64,000 nt of DNA from Chrysopilus asiliformis (lineage: Eukaryota > Arthropoda > Insecta > Diptera > Rhagionidae). The position numbers and the translations under genes are program-made. Location of the stretch: the NCBI GenBank assembly GCA_964034945.1, contig OZ035962.1, forward strand, positions 48,663,931 to 48,727,930, given 5' to 3'. Of this stretch, positions 63,801 through 64,000 are shown one piece after another (position 1 is the stretch's first letter; each line of letters begins with the position of its first letter). Under the pieces are notes generated by a model. That model had not been told where the DNA came from. It saw nothing but the letters and a program-made list of their open reading frames with translations, and did not search any database.

Positions 63801-64000
63801 AACTTGCTAGAGAATTTCTTATGTCAGATTGTGGAAAGTTAAAATATTATCTTGGAATGAGTATTAGCACTGTAAATGGATGTTTAACTATTTCACAAGA
63901 AGTTAGTATAAATAAATTACTGAATAAATTTGGTATGTCAGACTGCAATATTGTGAAAAGTCCTATGGAGAAAAATTTACAATTAAAGACAAATAATTCA
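60827..64000 (+). CDS. Ty1/copia gag-pol polyprotein, open to the window edge
   Basis: One uninterrupted frame of 1058 codons, without a stop. Gag: UBN2-type region (DEWQFRVKINLDSANLL, NEMWQSLQESF) and a CCHC knuckle CFKCNKFGHRANDC (about residue 213). Protease: LDSGASDHL (about 259). Integrase: zinc-binding HRRLGH...CDACVQGKQ (about 391-432) and the DDE core with HSDVWGP, TIDQGREY and PQQNGVAERFNRT. RT: KARLVTKGF, LDIKTAFLHGDL and catalytic LYVDDLLIAG (about 971). RNase H lies beyond the window. Gag and Pol in one frame is the copia pattern. All catalytic motifs are intact, pointing to a young copy. Annotated as an insect LTR retrotransposon, not a host gene. Confidence 0.95.
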   Translation, partial: MGEFKEFSCGVPQFNGSGFDEWQFRVKINLDSANLLDVLTGAPPQEAGAIAEFLKRDKKAKERIVSFIHSDYLSYVWEKDTANEMWQSLQESFAEKSITNQLILRKQLITLKMKNEDSVVSHLLCFEKLVRKLKLTGATLEESDLLAQLFLTLPEKFDPLVTALQNVNNLTFNITKERLISEEIKLNERHDKVEETSAFSSKKKFIRKGFNGKCFKCNKFGHRANDCRQKEARQVNTKPFCFMTSRNTTRRATNKVVFKLDSGASDHLANNEKHMTELKKLQCPVEINVAKEDQSLIARFIGSINGVSNCGVELFMKEVLFVPELRDNLLSVTKLAKAGAEIKFCENKAQIIRNKKVIATAYQRGGLYEIEIDVNQSQSNLCVADESVLWHRRLGHIGQNGLMNLKKQKLLGSTQSIIKPIDFCDACVQGKQTRNPFSDTRKRAKRPLERIHSDVWGPIDPIAWNGSKYYVSFIDDFTHFAMIFPLKKKSQVFEATKEYEALVSSMFCNRISKLTIDQGREYISKEQEQWYKFKGIQVESTIAYTPQQNGVAERFNRTISEKVRTMLSESCVPKKMWVEAALTAVYILNRCPTRAVEDNVTPAEMWFGEKPNLNKLKVFGCKAYAWIPNQYRKKLDCKSCLAVMVGYVPNGYRLWDLEAQKVFTARDVKFDENFFPYKKLEHIDEIPKRVLRIRHEQEGDRDVAVSGDSVQSEQPSTGENDSRPEESENSEVLQMVQNNEEINLIRRSQRERRLPKNLQDYIVEANCVEIFNNLNTPEKYDDIFNRSDTENWQRAITDELDSMSVNNVWDIVEAPLNIKPLKSKWIFKLKEDEHGKPVKYKARLVTKGFLQKYGVDYYETYAPVAKISTIRTILAVGVQRKYQFHQLDIKTAFLHGDLKEDIYMSIPEGITTQKGKICKLRKSLYGLKQSPRCWNEKFNNFLLKLGFLRSKIDYCLYTKFLEEDDDLILILYVDDLLIAGNKIESINKVKQELAREFLMSDCGKLKYYLGMSISTVNGCLTISQEVSINKLLNKFGMSDCNIVKSPMEKNLQLKTNNS

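Overview
This is eukaryotic, almost certainly insect and most likely dipteran, repeat-rich DNA. The grounds are 50-60 bp introns in a pickpocket-type (DEG/ENaC) channel gene, R1-clade and jockey-like LINEs, Ty1/copia, Penelope, mariner, hAT and Harbinger relics, and many copies of a short repeat with the layout of fly DINE-1/Helentron elements. I see no bacterial genes, rRNA, tRNA or CRISPR. About 26.6 kb (roughly 42%) of the window is one 8-bp tandem repeat, GACAGACT.

Left part (1-39703). A Helitron helicase fragment on the minus strand runs off the left edge and joins a DINE-like segment. A ~650 bp repeat (769-1416, again at 21256-21901) leads directly into a (GACAGACT)n array at both places. 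Array 1 (1417-3946) and array 2 (9269-15553) are separated by a nearly complete R1-clade LINE (3947-9268) with 5' UTR, ORF1 with zinc knuckles, a UAAUGA-coupled ORF2 with one nonsense codon, 3' UTR and poly(A). A second, relic R1-clade copy starts at 15554 at the far edge of array 2. It carries a 2.4 kb TIR element (17006-19408), itself hit by a TA-flanked MITE (17966-18763), and an internal deletion fusing ORF1 to the reverse transcriptase. It ends in a 200-N gap. Array 3 (21902-39703) is 17.8 kb, with GAGAGACT variant blocks at its right end.

Middle part (39704-53418). A broken LINE and several DINE-like copies come first. The only cellular gene I recognise follows: a pickpocket channel gene with exons at 45555-46436 and a probable fifth exon at 53315. 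The ~6.9 kb intron between them holds a TIR transposon with an unidentified conserved ORF, a Penelope fragment with inverted terminal repeats carrying hammerhead-like motifs, and a LINE split by a hAT MITE and a Harbinger-like MITE. At the Harbinger-like insertion the host reading frame is clearly restored when the insert and one target-site copy are ignored.

Right part (53419-64000). A decayed jockey-like LINE (55200-60150) is split by a DD41D mariner (56577-59433), whose own left TIR is interrupted by DNA containing another DINE-like copy. The window ends inside a Ty1/copia element whose gag-pol frame is open from 60827 to the last base (1058 codons), with a copia-type half-tRNA primer-binding sequence overlapping its start codon. 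The window is a deep stratigraphy of nested insertions. The notable theme is targeting of the R1-clade elements to a satellite that may itself derive from the tail of another repeat.
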